From an uncultured Gemmiger sp. (lineage in GTDB: Bacteria; Bacillota; Clostridia; Oscillospirales; Ruminococcaceae), in contig CALWNS010000116.1 in assembly GCA_944382805.1 (NCBI GenBank), positions 1-6,391 of the forward strand: a DNA stretch of 6,391 bases, written 5' to 3'. The notes under the pieces are model-generated. The model saw only the letters and a list, made by a program, of their open reading frames with translations. It did no database searches and was not told where the DNA came from. The translations under genes were made by a program, and so were the position numbers. This document shows positions 1 through 5,704 of this stretch, piece by piece (the stretch's first letter is position 1; each line of letters opens with the position of its first letter).

Positions 1-857
1 TGGGCATCGGCACCATGACCGACTTTGAGCCGCTCATCGCCCGGCCGTCCAGCCTTCTGCTGGGCGCGGCGGCGCAGCTGGGCATCTTTATCACCTACCT
101 GGGCGCCAAGGCCCTGGGCTTTACCGGGGCCGAAGCCTCCTCCATCGGCATCATCGGCGGCGCGGACGGCCCCACGGCCATCTTTGTCACCAGCCAGCTG
201 GCCCCGCACCTGCTTGGCTCCATCGCGGTGGCGGCCTATTGCTATATGGCGCTGGTGCCGGTCATCCAGCCGCCCATCATGAAGCTGCTGACCACCAAAA
301 AAGAGCGTGAGATCGTTATGGAATCCCCGCGCCGCGTCTCCCGCACCGAAAAGATTTTGTTCCCCATCGCGGTCACCATCATCGTCAGCCTCACCCTGCC
401 CGATGCGGCCGTCCTGGTCGGCTGCCTGATGCTGGGCAACCTGATGAAGGAATCCGGCGTGGTCGAGCGCATCACCAAGACCGCCGGCAACGAGCTGATG
501 AACATCATCACCATCTTTTTGGGCTTCTCGGTCGGCTGCACCACCAGCGCCGATACCTTCCTGACGCTGCGCACGGTGCAGATCATTGCCCTGGGCATCT
601 TTGCGTTCGGCTTTGGCACCGCCGGCGGCGTGCTGCTGGGCAAGGTGATGTGCGCCGTCACCCACGGCAAGATCAACCCGCTCATCGGTTCGGCCGGCGT
701 TTCGGCCGTGCCCATGGCCGCCCGCGTCAGCCAGAAGGTCGGCCAGGAATACAACCCCCGCAACTACCTGCTCATGCACGCCATGGGCCCCAACGTGGCC
801 GGCGTCATCGGCTCCGCCGTGGCCGCAGGCATCCTGATCAATATGTTTGGGCACTAA
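1..857 (+). CDS. Na+-translocating decarboxylase, beta subunit (OadB/GcdB/MmdB family), 5'-truncated by window edge
   Basis: This is the membrane subunit that couples decarboxylation of a carboxybiotin carrier to Na+ export. The holoenzyme substrate (oxaloacetate, glutaconyl-CoA or methylmalonyl-CoA) cannot be told from this subunit. The frame is open from base 3 and the ATG at 15 is internal: GIGT precedes MTDF, as in full-length relatives. Counting from that ATG, GGADGPTAIF (residues 48-57) holds Asp51. Tyr77 lies in the next membrane segment, and NPLIGSAGVSAVPMAAR (221-237) supplies Asn221, Gly225, Ser230 and Arg237. These match, with identical spacing, the Na+/H+-pathway residues I recall for Klebsiella OadB (D203, Y229, N373, G377, S382, R389), so about 150 N-terminal residues lie upstream. 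Several hydrophobic segments are present and the C-terminus (NMFGH) looks complete. The stop TAA is followed within 10 bp by a repeat element and no T-tract terminator is seen. It is probably the last gene of a decarboxylase operon entering from the left. Family call is firm. Confidence 0.95.
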   Translation, partial: GIGTMTDFEPLIARPSSLLLGAAAQLGIFITYLGAKALGFTGAEASSIGIIGGADGPTAIFVTSQLAPHLLGSIAVAAYCYMALVPVIQPPIMKLLTTKKEREIVMESPRRVSRTEKILFPIAVTIIVSLTLPDAAVLVGCLMLGNLMKESGVVERITKTAGNELMNIITIFLGFSVGCTTSADTFLTLRTVQIIALGIFAFGFGTAGGVLLGKVMCAVTHGKINPLIGSAGVSAVPMAARVSQKVGQEYNPRNYLLMHAMGPNVAGVIGSAVAAGILINMFGH

Positions 858-863
858 CAGAAA

Positions 864-1110
864 GGCCCCCTTGTCAAAGGGGGCGAAAGCGGAGATCGGG
901 GGTAGCCCGCCTGAGCGGCTATGCCGCGAAATCGCGCGTCAGCGCGATGCGGGCTAGCAACGCGCAGCGTTGTTTCCTTAATGACCGCCCGCGAACGCGG
1001 GCAATGGGCAAGAGAGAAACGCTGCCTTATTTCCTTAAACGACATTTCAAGGCAAAACAATCCCTCCGTCACGGCCTGCGGCCGCGACACCTCCCTTTGA
1101 CAAGGGAGGC
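864..1110. mobile_element. MITE-like non-coding element with hairpin-forming terminal inverted repeats
   Basis: The left end (864-884) and right end (1090-1110) are inverted copies of each other, 17 of 21 bases matching, with a shared core CCCTTGTCAAAGGG. Each end is also a hairpin: 865-872/877-884 with loop GTCA, and 1090-1097/1102-1109 with loop TGAC. At one of the differing positions both arms changed together (C-G versus T-A), so the foldback is maintained. The interior is packed with further foldbacks: 903-956 (branched), 958-963/967-972, 987-992/997-1002, and 1068-1076/1080-1088 with one mismatch. There is no credible gene inside. It starts 6 bp after the decarboxylase beta-subunit stop codon. 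I recognise the end motif as resembling a common dispersed repeat of gut Firmicutes, but could not search for copies. No clear target-site duplication was found. Confidence 0.6.
903..956. repeat. Three-way-junction (cloverleaf-like) foldback inside the MITE-like element
   Basis: An outer 8-bp stem TAGCCCGC (903-910) / GCGGGCTA (949-956) encloses two adjacent perfect hairpins. These are 915-919/923-927 (5 bp, loop TAT) and 931-937/942-948 (7 bp, loop GTCA). All stems are perfect in the DNA. It is not a tRNA: the arm lengths and conserved TPsiC/D-arm bases are absent. Confidence 0.7.
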
Positions 1111-1151
1111 AATGCGCGGCAGAATTTTTGTGCTGGGCGTAAAGGTTATTT

Positions 1152-1175
1152 GTAGGGGAGGGATTTATCCCTCCC
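1152..1175 (+). repeat. REP-like hairpin 1a (stem GGGAGGGA)
   Basis: GTAG at 1152-1155 is followed by an 8-bp perfect stem, 1156-1163 with 1168-1175, loop TTTA. The upstream flank GGCGTAAAGGTTATTT is shared with the hairpins at 1470 and 6214. The same stem class recurs in inverted orientation at 6268-6291. Confidence 0.8.
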
Positions 1176-1204
1176 GTGAACCTTTCCTCAACCGTTACGA
1201 CCCC

Positions 1205-1228
1205 GGAACGGTCAAGACCGTTCCCTAC
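1205..1228 (-). repeat. REP-like hairpin 1b (stem GGAACGGTC, inverted)
   Basis: The perfect inverted repeat 1205-1213 / 1216-1224 is followed by CTAC (1225-1228), which is the GTAG foot on the minus strand. The same stem occurs in plus orientation at 1470 and 6214. Confidence 0.8.
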
Positions 1229-1277
1229 AAACCCAGGCAAAATCTCAACGGTACAGCCGCGCGCGTAAAAACCGTTT

Positions 1278-1301
1278 GTAGGGGAGGGGCACGCCCCTCC
1301 C
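1278..1301 (+). repeat. REP-like hairpin 1c (stem GGGAGGGGC)
   Basis: GTAG at 1278-1281 is followed by a perfect inverted repeat, 1282-1290 / 1293-1301. The upstream spacer (from about 1235) contains AAATCTCAACGG, which is shared with the spacer before the hairpin at 6024. Confidence 0.8.
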
Positions 1302-1331
1302 GCGGGCGTTTGCGGCGGCGGGTACGTCCCC

Positions 1332-1417
1332 GGGAGGGATCTCCGGCCTAAGAGCCGCCGCTGCGCGGCGGTTGGCCTCCGAAACGCGCCTGCGGGCGCA
1401 GCATGGCCCTCCCCTAC
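1332..1417 (-). repeat. REP-like hairpin 1d (stem GGGAGGG) with 63-bp insert, inverted
   Basis: The stem arms 1332-1338 and 1407-1413 are fully complementary, and CTAC (1414-1417) marks the GTAG foot on the minus strand. Instead of the usual 2-4 nt loop, the arms are separated by 68 bp. Of this, 1339-1401 is the block also found at 6044-6106. Confidence 0.75.
1339..1401 (-). repeat. 63-bp nested block, copy 1
   Basis: The reverse complement is identical over 63 of 63 bases to 6044-6106. The block contains its own foldbacks: CCGCCGC/GCGGCGG with a 3-nt loop (1356-1372 region) and GCGCC/GGCGC with a 4-nt loop (1386-1399 region). It lies inside the hairpin of another repeat and encodes nothing recognisable. 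Confidence 0.85.
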
Positions 1418-1469
1418 GAACCGCGGGCAATGCGCGGCAAAATTTTTGCGCCCGGCGTAAAGGTTATTT

Positions 1470-1493
1470 GTAGGGAACGGTCTTGACCGTTCC
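1470..1493 (+). repeat. REP-like hairpin 1e (stem GGAACGGTC)
   Basis: GTAG at 1470-1473 is followed by a perfect inverted repeat, 1474-1482 / 1485-1493. Together with its flanks, 1454-1496 is identical (43 of 43 bases) to 6198-6240 in the second array. Confidence 0.85.
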
Positions 1494-1522
1494 GCGAACC
1501 TTGCCGCAACCGCCGCGCCCCC

Positions 1523-1548
1523 GGGACGATGCAAGCATCGTCCCCTAC
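1523..1548 (-). repeat. REP-like hairpin 1f (stem GGGACGATGC, inverted)
   Basis: The 10-bp perfect inverted repeat 1523-1532 / 1535-1544 is followed by CTAC at 1545-1548. It resembles the GGGCCGATGC stem of its neighbour but differs in the foot-proximal bases of both arms. Confidence 0.8.
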
Positions 1549-1601
1549 AGAGCGCGGTCACCGCGCAGGCCAATATTTGCGCCCGGCGTAAAATTTACGC
1601 T

Positions 1602-1627
1602 GTAGGGGCCGATGCTCGCATCGGCCC
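1602..1627 (+). repeat. REP-like hairpin 1g (stem GGGCCGATGC)
   Basis: GTAG at 1602-1605 is followed by a 10-bp perfect inverted repeat, 1606-1615 / 1618-1627. It is nearly identical to the hairpin at 6345-6370, and the preceding spacer shares 23 bases exactly (1555-1577 with 6298-6320). It is the last member of array 1. Confidence 0.85.
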
Positions 1628-1657
1628 GCGAACCTCGCCGCGGCCAAACGCTCTCTC

Positions 1658-1689
1658 CGCCTCCCCGCAGCAGGGGAGGCGTTTTATTT
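1658..1689 (+). terminator. Rho-independent terminator upstream of the aminotransferase operon
   Basis: A perfect 9-bp stem, CGCCTCCCC (1658-1666) with GGGGAGGCG (1673-1681), has a 6-nt loop and is followed by TTTTATTT (1682-1689). It would stop transcription arriving from the left, through the repeat region, before the operon promoter. No gene ends nearby, so it probably insulates the operon. Confidence 0.8.
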
Positions 1690-1692
1690 GCC

Positions 1693-1721
1693 TTGCCTTG
1701 CCCGCGCGGGGGTGCTACAAT
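1693..1721 (+). promoter_or_regulatory. Extended -10 sigma-A type promoter for the aminotransferase-decarboxylase operon
   Basis: A TTGCCT -35 (1693-1698), a 17-bp spacer and a TACAAT -10 (1716-1721) are preceded by the extended TG motif (TGC, 1713-1715). The expected start of transcription is near 1728, leaving a short leader before the ATG at 1764. It lies directly after the terminator. No operator-like palindrome is evident. Confidence 0.6.
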
Positions 1722-1763
1722 AAAAGGCGGAACGTATCTTTTCTGCCAGGGAGGCATCGGACT

Positions 1764-2951
1764 ATGGAAATGACCTTTTCCAAGCGGCTGGACCTGTTCG
1801 GGCCGGAGATCTTCGCCGCGCTCAACGATAAAAAGATCGCGCTGGAGGCGCAGGGCCGCACGCTGTACAACCTTTCGGTCGGCACGCCGGACTTTCCCCC
1901 CGCGCCGCACATCAAGCAGGCGCTGATCGACGCCGCGCAGGACGACGAAAACTGGAAGTACACCCTGCGCGACCTGCCCGAACTGCTGGCCGCCGTGGGC
2001 GGCTACTACCGGCGGCGCTTTGGCGTACAGGGCATAACCCCCGACCGGGTGATGAGCTTTAACGGCAGCCAGGACGGCATCGGCCACCTGGGCCTGGCCC
2101 TGCTGAACGAGGGCGACACCGTGCTGCTGCCCGACCCGTGTTACCCCGTGTTCATGACCGGGATGCGCCTGGGCGGCGGCGTGCCGTACTTTTACCCGCT
2201 GACCCGGGAAAACGGCTTTCTGCCCAACGTGCGCGCCATCCCGCAGGACGTGGCCCAAAAGGCCAAGGTCATGCTGGTCAGCCTGCCGGCCAACCCGGTG
2301 GGCAGCATCGGCACGCCGGAACTGTACGCCGAGATCGTCGATTTCTGCCGCCGGTACAACATCCTGCTGGTACACGACAACGCCTACAGCGACATCATCT
2401 TTGACGGCGCGCACGGCGGCAGCGTCTTTAACACGCCGGGCGCGGACGAGGTCGCGGTCGAGTTTTTCTCGCTTTCCAAGAGCTTCAACGTCACCGGCGC
2501 GCGCATCAGCTTTCTGGTCGGGCGGCCGGATGTGATCGCCGCGTGCAAAAAGCTGCGCACCCAGATCGATTTTGGGATGTTCGCCCCCATCCAGAAAGCC
2601 GCCGTGGCCGCGCTGACCGGCCCGCTGGACGGCGTGCGCGCCCAGTGCGCGGTGTACCAGGCCCGGCGCGACGCGCTGTGCGGCGGGCTGCGGGGCATCG
2701 GCTGGCCGGTGCCCGACAGCCGCGGCAGTATGTTCGTGTGGGCGCCGCTGCCCGCCGGCTGGCGGCACAGCATGGCGTTCTGCCTGCGGCTCATCGAAGC
2801 CGCGGGGGTCATCTGCACGCCGGGCGCGAGCTTCGGCCCTTCGGGCGAAGGGTATGTCCGCTTTGCGCTGACCCTGCCCGAAGAGACGATCCAAAAAGCC
2901 GTGGCCGCCATTGCCGCCAGCGGCGTTTTGGCCCAGCGGGAGGAAGCATGA
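1764..2951 (+). CDS. Class I/II PLP-dependent aminotransferase (DapL/AspC-like fold type I)
   Basis: The enzyme is cytosolic, transferring an amino group between an amino acid and a 2-oxo acid. At 395 aa it has a normal family length. The start at 1764 is chosen because AGGGAGG (1748-1754) sits 9 nt upstream; ATG 1770 is the only close rival. Visible features: GTPDFP (40-45) N-terminal loop; GSQDG (101-105) phosphate-binding turn; LPANPVG (174-180) with the conserved Asn177; DNAYSD (205-210) with Asp205 for the pyridine nitrogen and Tyr208; SLSKSFNVTGAR (236-247) with Lys239 as the Schiff-base lysine; and Arg366 in YVRFAL for the substrate alpha-carboxylate. The set is complete, so it should be active. 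The overall pattern recalls LL-diaminopimelate and related aminotransferases, but the substrate is not readable. The stop overlaps the next gene by ATGA, implying translational coupling to a decarboxylase-family enzyme. Family certain, substrate unknown. Confidence 0.92.
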   Translation: MEMTFSKRLDLFGPEIFAALNDKKIALEAQGRTLYNLSVGTPDFPPAPHIKQALIDAAQDDENWKYTLRDLPELLAAVGGYYRRRFGVQGITPDRVMSFNGSQDGIGHLGLALLNEGDTVLLPDPCYPVFMTGMRLGGGVPYFYPLTRENGFLPNVRAIPQDVAQKAKVMLVSLPANPVGSIGTPELYAEIVDFCRRYNILLVHDNAYSDIIFDGAHGGSVFNTPGADEVAVEFFSLSKSFNVTGARISFLVGRPDVIAACKKLRTQIDFGMFAPIQKAAVAALTGPLDGVRAQCAVYQARRDALCGGLRGIGWPVPDSRGSMFVWAPLPAGWRHSMAFCLRLIEAAGVICTPGASFGPSGEGYVRFALTLPEETIQKAVAAIAASGVLAQREEA

Positions 2952-4387
2952 CGCCCGCCTCGCCCTTGCAGCGCCGGCTGGAGGCGCTGGCCCGCAGCGC
3001 CTACCCGCTGCATATGCCCGGCCACAAGCGCCGCCTGGCCCCCGCGCCCGGCCTTGGCTGCTATGCCTGGGATACCACCGAGGTCCCCGGCGCCGACGAC
3101 CTGCACGCGGCCGGGGGCATCCTGGCCGCGGCCATGGCCCGCACGGCCGCGCTGTGGGGCGCGGCGCGCAGCTTTTACCTGGTGGGCGGCAGCACCTGCG
3201 GCCTGCTGGCCGGCCTGCGCGCGGCCGCGCCGTGGGGCAGCCGCATCATCTGCGCGCGCAACTGCCACAAATCGGTCTACCATGCCATCGAGCTGGGCGG
3301 CCTGCGCGTAAAGTGGCTGACCCCGCCGGTGGTGGAAGCGTTCGGCGTGTACGGCAGCGTGCCGCCCGCCGCCGTGGCCGCCGCGCTGGAGCAATGCCCC
3401 GACGCCGCCTGCGTGGTGCTGACCAGCCCCACCTACGAGGGCGTTTTGAGCGATATAGCGGCCATTGCGCGGCTCTGCCACGCGCGCGGCGTGCCGCTGC
3501 TGGTGGACGAGGCGCACGGCGCGCACTACCTGCCGCTGGCGCAGGCCCACGGCTGGCGCGGCGGCGCGCTGGCCGCCGGGGCGGACCTGGTGGTGCAAAG
3601 CCCGCACAAGACCCTGCCCAGCCTGACCCAGACCGCCCTTTTGCACCTGGGCGCGGGCGGGCGCATCGACCCGGATGAAGTCGAGCGCCAGCTGGATGTG
3701 TTCGAAACAAGCTCGCCGTCCTACCCGCTGCTGGTCAGCCTGGACGGCTGCACCGCGCTGCTGGCGGCGCAGGGGGACGCGCTGTTCGCAGCCTGGCGGC
3801 GGCGGCTGGACCGGTTTTCGGCCGCCGTGCGCCCGCTGCGCCGCCTGCGCGTGCTGGGCTGCGGCGCGGACGGCCCGCACCCGGAAATTTTTGCCCGCGA
3901 CCCCGGCAAGCTGCTGGCCGCCGGCGGCGGCTGCACCGGCCCCGCGCTGGCCCGCCGCCTGCGGCAGGACTACGGCCTTGAGACCGAGATGGCCTGCGGC
4001 CCCCATGTGCTGGCCATGACCAGCGTGGCCGATGCGGACGATGCGCTGGACCGCCTGGCCGCCGCCCTGCTGGCGCTGGACGCCGAAGCCCCCGGCCCGG
4101 CCCCCGCCGGCCCCGGCCCGGCCGTGCTGCCCGGGCCGGGGCCGGCCGCCTGCACCATAGCCGAAGCCGTGCGCCGCCCGCGCGCCGAATGCCCGGCCGC
4201 CGCCGCGGTGGGCCGCACCGCGGCCGAGTATGTGTGGGCCTACCCGCCCGGCGTGCCGCTGCTGGCCCCGGGCGAGACCGTCACGCCGGACTTTGCCGCC
4301 GCGGCCGCCGCCCTGGCCGCCGCCGGCACCCCCTTGCGCCACACCTGCGCGCGCACCCCCGGCTGCGTGGCCGTGTGCGGGGAATGA
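2948..4387 (+). CDS. Orn/Lys/Arg decarboxylase family protein (YaaO/SpeA-like, fold type I PLP)
   Basis: Members decarboxylate arginine, lysine or ornithine to agmatine, cadaverine or putrescine. Which one applies here is not readable. At 479 aa it has the short Gram-positive (YaaO-type) architecture without the N-terminal response-regulator-like wing domain. Motifs in order: HMPGHK (22-27), DTTEVPGADDLH (42-53), GSTCG (81-85), NCHKS (105-109), DEAHGAH (187-193; Asp187 for the pyridine nitrogen) and SPHKT (218-222; Lys221 the Schiff-base lysine). A Pro/Gly/Ala linker (about 382-400) leads to the small C-terminal domain with EYVWAYPPGVPLLAPGE (427-443). ATG 2948 overlaps the aminotransferase stop (ATGA) and follows GGGAGGA (2938-2944). 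It is co-transcribed with the aminotransferase and ends at a bidirectional terminator. Base composition is extremely GC-rich, especially in the linker, but agrees with its neighbours. Confident in family, not in substrate. Confidence 0.92.
   Translation: MTPASPLQRRLEALARSAYPLHMPGHKRRLAPAPGLGCYAWDTTEVPGADDLHAAGGILAAAMARTAALWGAARSFYLVGGSTCGLLAGLRAAAPWGSRIICARNCHKSVYHAIELGGLRVKWLTPPVVEAFGVYGSVPPAAVAAALEQCPDAACVVLTSPTYEGVLSDIAAIARLCHARGVPLLVDEAHGAHYLPLAQAHGWRGGALAAGADLVVQSPHKTLPSLTQTALLHLGAGGRIDPDEVERQLDVFETSSPSYPLLVSLDGCTALLAAQGDALFAAWRRRLDRFSAAVRPLRRLRVLGCGADGPHPEIFARDPGKLLAAGGGCTGPALARRLRQDYGLETEMACGPHVLAMTSVADADDALDRLAAALLALDAEAPGPAPAGPGPAVLPGPGPAACTIAEAVRRPRAECPAAAAVGRTAAEYVWAYPPGVPLLAPGETVTPDFAAAAAALAAAGTPLRHTCARTPGCVAVCGE
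4106..4146 (+). other. 16-bp all-G/C perfect hairpin within the decarboxylase coding sequence
   Basis: GCCGGCCCCGGCCCGG (4106-4121) is exactly complementary to 4131-4146, with a 9-nt loop at 4122-4130. It encodes the Gly/Pro/Ala linker around residues 387-400. It may simply follow from Gly/Pro/Ala codons in a GC-rich genome, but such a stem in mRNA would be very stable. Confidence 0.8.
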
Positions 4388-4399
4388 GCGGATACAAAC

Positions 4400-4436
4400 A
4401 AAAGCACCGCGCCACGAAAAATGGCGCGGTGCTTTT
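4400..4436. terminator. Bidirectional rho-independent terminator between convergent genes
   Basis: The perfect 12-bp stem AGCACCGCGCCA (4403-4414) / TGGCGCGGTGCT (4422-4433) has a 7-nt A-rich loop. It is followed by a T run on the plus strand (4433-4436) and preceded by AAAA (4400-4403), which is a T run on the minus strand. It starts 13 bp after the decarboxylase stop and lies 15 bp beyond the ROK gene stop, serving both. Confidence 0.92.
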
Positions 4437-4450
4437 GATTTTGGCGGCGG

Positions 4451-5686
4451 TCAGCCGCGCAGGAAGAACTTTTCGATGCAGCTGGCGGCCGCCCCCACGG
4501 CGCCGCCGTATTCGCCCAGCTCCACGTAGACCAGCTGCAGCTTTTCGTCGCTGGAGCGGAAGGCGTAGGTGCGCAGCGAGCTGTGTACCGTTTCGAAGTT
4601 TTCCGCGTTGCGGAACAGCGGCCCGCTTAACAGGATCAGGTGCGGGTTGAACAGGCTGACCACGTTGGCCAGCGCAATGCCCAAAAAGATCATGGCGCGG
4701 TTCAATATCTCGCGCACGGCCGCGTCGCCCTGGGCCTGGGCGGCCAGCACCTGTTCCAGCGTGAGCGCGGCGGGGTCCGGGCACAGCTTGCCCAGCACGG
4801 TGCAGCGGCCCTCCTGCAAAGCCTGGCGGCAGCGGGTCAGGATGGCGCGCATACTGGAAATGGATTCCAGGCTGCCGGGGTAGCCGCAGTCGATCAGGCC
4901 GGTCTCCTGGTTGTACGGGTCCAGGATCATCTTGCCGATCTCGCCGGCGGTGGATACCTCGCCGCGGAAGGAGGTCTCGCCCGTCACGATGGGGCAGGCG
5001 ATGCCCCACGCCGCGTGGCAGAACGCAAACGTGCTTTCGTCGCCCAGCAGGCCGGGGCGGAACAGCGACACCGCGCACGCCCGCGCGCGGACGTTGTTTT
5101 CCAGCCGCACGGGCAGGCGGATGGCCTGGCTGACCGCCTGGGCCAACGGCTTGCCGCACCAGTCCCGGCGCTCGCTGCCCATGTTCTTGATCTCGCCGGT
5201 GCCGGGGTTCACGATGCCGGGCACCGTCAGGCCCACGCCGATCAGCTTTTCCCATTCGGCGGGGTGGCGGCGTTCCAGCGTGTGCAAAATGCGCAGCAGC
5301 TGGCGCAGCATGGCGTCGTACTCCTCCGGCATCAGGTCAAAGCAGCCCTGCGCGCGCACGCCGCCGCGCAGGTCGGTGATGCAGTAGTGGGTGTAGTCGC
5401 GCCCCAGCGACAGGCCCAGCGCCAACCGCGAGCCGGGCACCAGGTCGATGTTGATGGGCTTGCGCCCCACGCCGTGCGGCGCGTCGTTGGGCGAAGCGGG
5501 CAGTTCCTGCACCACGCCGTCCGCGATCAGTTCGCCCACGATGTTGGTGATGGTCGGCGGCGTAAGTTCCAGCCGCTCGGCGATCTCGGCGCGGGAAAGC
5601 GGCGCATAGCGGTACAGCGTCGCTTTGATGGATTCCAGGTTTTGCTGTTTGATCTTGGCAAGGTTTTTGCCGTGCATTACGGCCAT
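4451..5686 (-). CDS. ROK-family transcriptional regulator (NagC/XylR/Mlc type) with degenerate zinc motif
   Basis: The 411-aa protein has an N-terminal winged helix-turn-helix (about residues 10-62, with LSRAEIAERLELTPPTITNI as the HTH) fused to a ROK sugar-kinase-like domain (about 88-405). GVGLTVPGIVNPGTG (151-165) is the usual ROK signature region. ENNVRARA (196-203) has Asn198 where kinases carry the catalytic Asp, fitting a regulator rather than an enzyme. The zinc region reads GEIGKM...LIDCGYPGSLE (248-274). Against the family pattern GEIGH...CxCGxxGCLE, Lys252 replaces His, Ile265 and Ser272 replace two Cys, and only Cys267 remains. ATG 5686 is chosen: AGTGGGG lies 7 nt upstream and the residues before it look non-coding. 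ATG 5677 or TTG 5761 are less likely. Family members usually repress sugar-use genes and are relieved by a sugar ligand. No sugar genes are in the window, so the regulon is unknown. It converges on the decarboxylase operon. Confidence 0.9.
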   Translation of the reverse strand: MAVMHGKNLAKIKQQNLESIKATLYRYAPLSRAEIAERLELTPPTITNIVGELIADGVVQELPASPNDAPHGVGRKPINIDLVPGSRLALGLSLGRDYTHYCITDLRGGVRAQGCFDLMPEEYDAMLRQLLRILHTLERRHPAEWEKLIGVGLTVPGIVNPGTGEIKNMGSERRDWCGKPLAQAVSQAIRLPVRLENNVRARACAVSLFRPGLLGDESTFAFCHAAWGIACPIVTGETSFRGEVSTAGEIGKMILDPYNQETGLIDCGYPGSLESISSMRAILTRCRQALQEGRCTVLGKLCPDPAALTLEQVLAAQAQGDAAVREILNRAMIFLGIALANVVSLFNPHLILLSGPLFRNAENFETVHSSLRTYAFRSSDEKLQLVYVELGEYGGAVGAAASCIEKFFLRG

Positions 5687-5704
5687 GGCGCCGCCCCACT
5701 TTCT

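Larger units (their letters stand above)
1110..1640. repeat. Hairpin repeat array 1: BIME-like, seven GTAG-footed palindromes in alternating orientation
   Basis: Seven palindromes (1152-1175, 1205-1228, 1278-1301, 1332-1417, 1470-1493, 1523-1548, 1602-1627) alternate plus, minus, plus, minus, plus, minus, plus. Each begins with GTAG when read in its own orientation. The gap from a plus to the following minus copy is 29-30 bp. The gap from a minus to the next plus copy is 49-53 bp. GTAG of the plus copies recurs at 1152, 1278, 1470 and 1602, that is every 126, 192 and 132 bp, and the 192 becomes 129 once a 63-bp insert is removed. The hairpins lack T-tracts, so they are not ordinary terminators. 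REP/BIME identity is inferred from the GTAG foot and the paired inverted layout. No RAYT transposase is in the window. Confidence 0.8.

Noticed and set aside
864..884. Rho-independent terminator for the decarboxylase beta gene
   Set aside because: The 8-bp stem is followed by GAAAGCGG, not a T tract, and it is better explained as the left end of the MITE-like element.
650..1351. Plus-strand open frame (233 codons) overlapping the decarboxylase beta gene and the repeats
   Set aside because: It is an out-of-frame Arg/His-rich shadow of the beta gene that then runs into non-coding repeats.
854..1573. Long open frame on the minus strand (239 codons) through the repeat region
   Set aside because: Its sequence is a translation of the hairpin repeats (recurring SPTNNLYA-like phrases), with no ribosome site and no domain; it is open only because the repeats are GC-rich.
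1110..1640. CRISPR array
   Set aside because: The repeated units are palindromes of changing sequence in alternating orientation with homologous, not unique, spacers; no cas gene is present.
2384..4342. Very long minus-strand open frame (652 codons) opposite the aminotransferase and decarboxylase
   Set aside because: It is an antisense shadow caused by GC-rich third positions, with low-complexity Gly/Ala/Arg content; the plus strand carries two complete enzyme families with all catalytic motifs.
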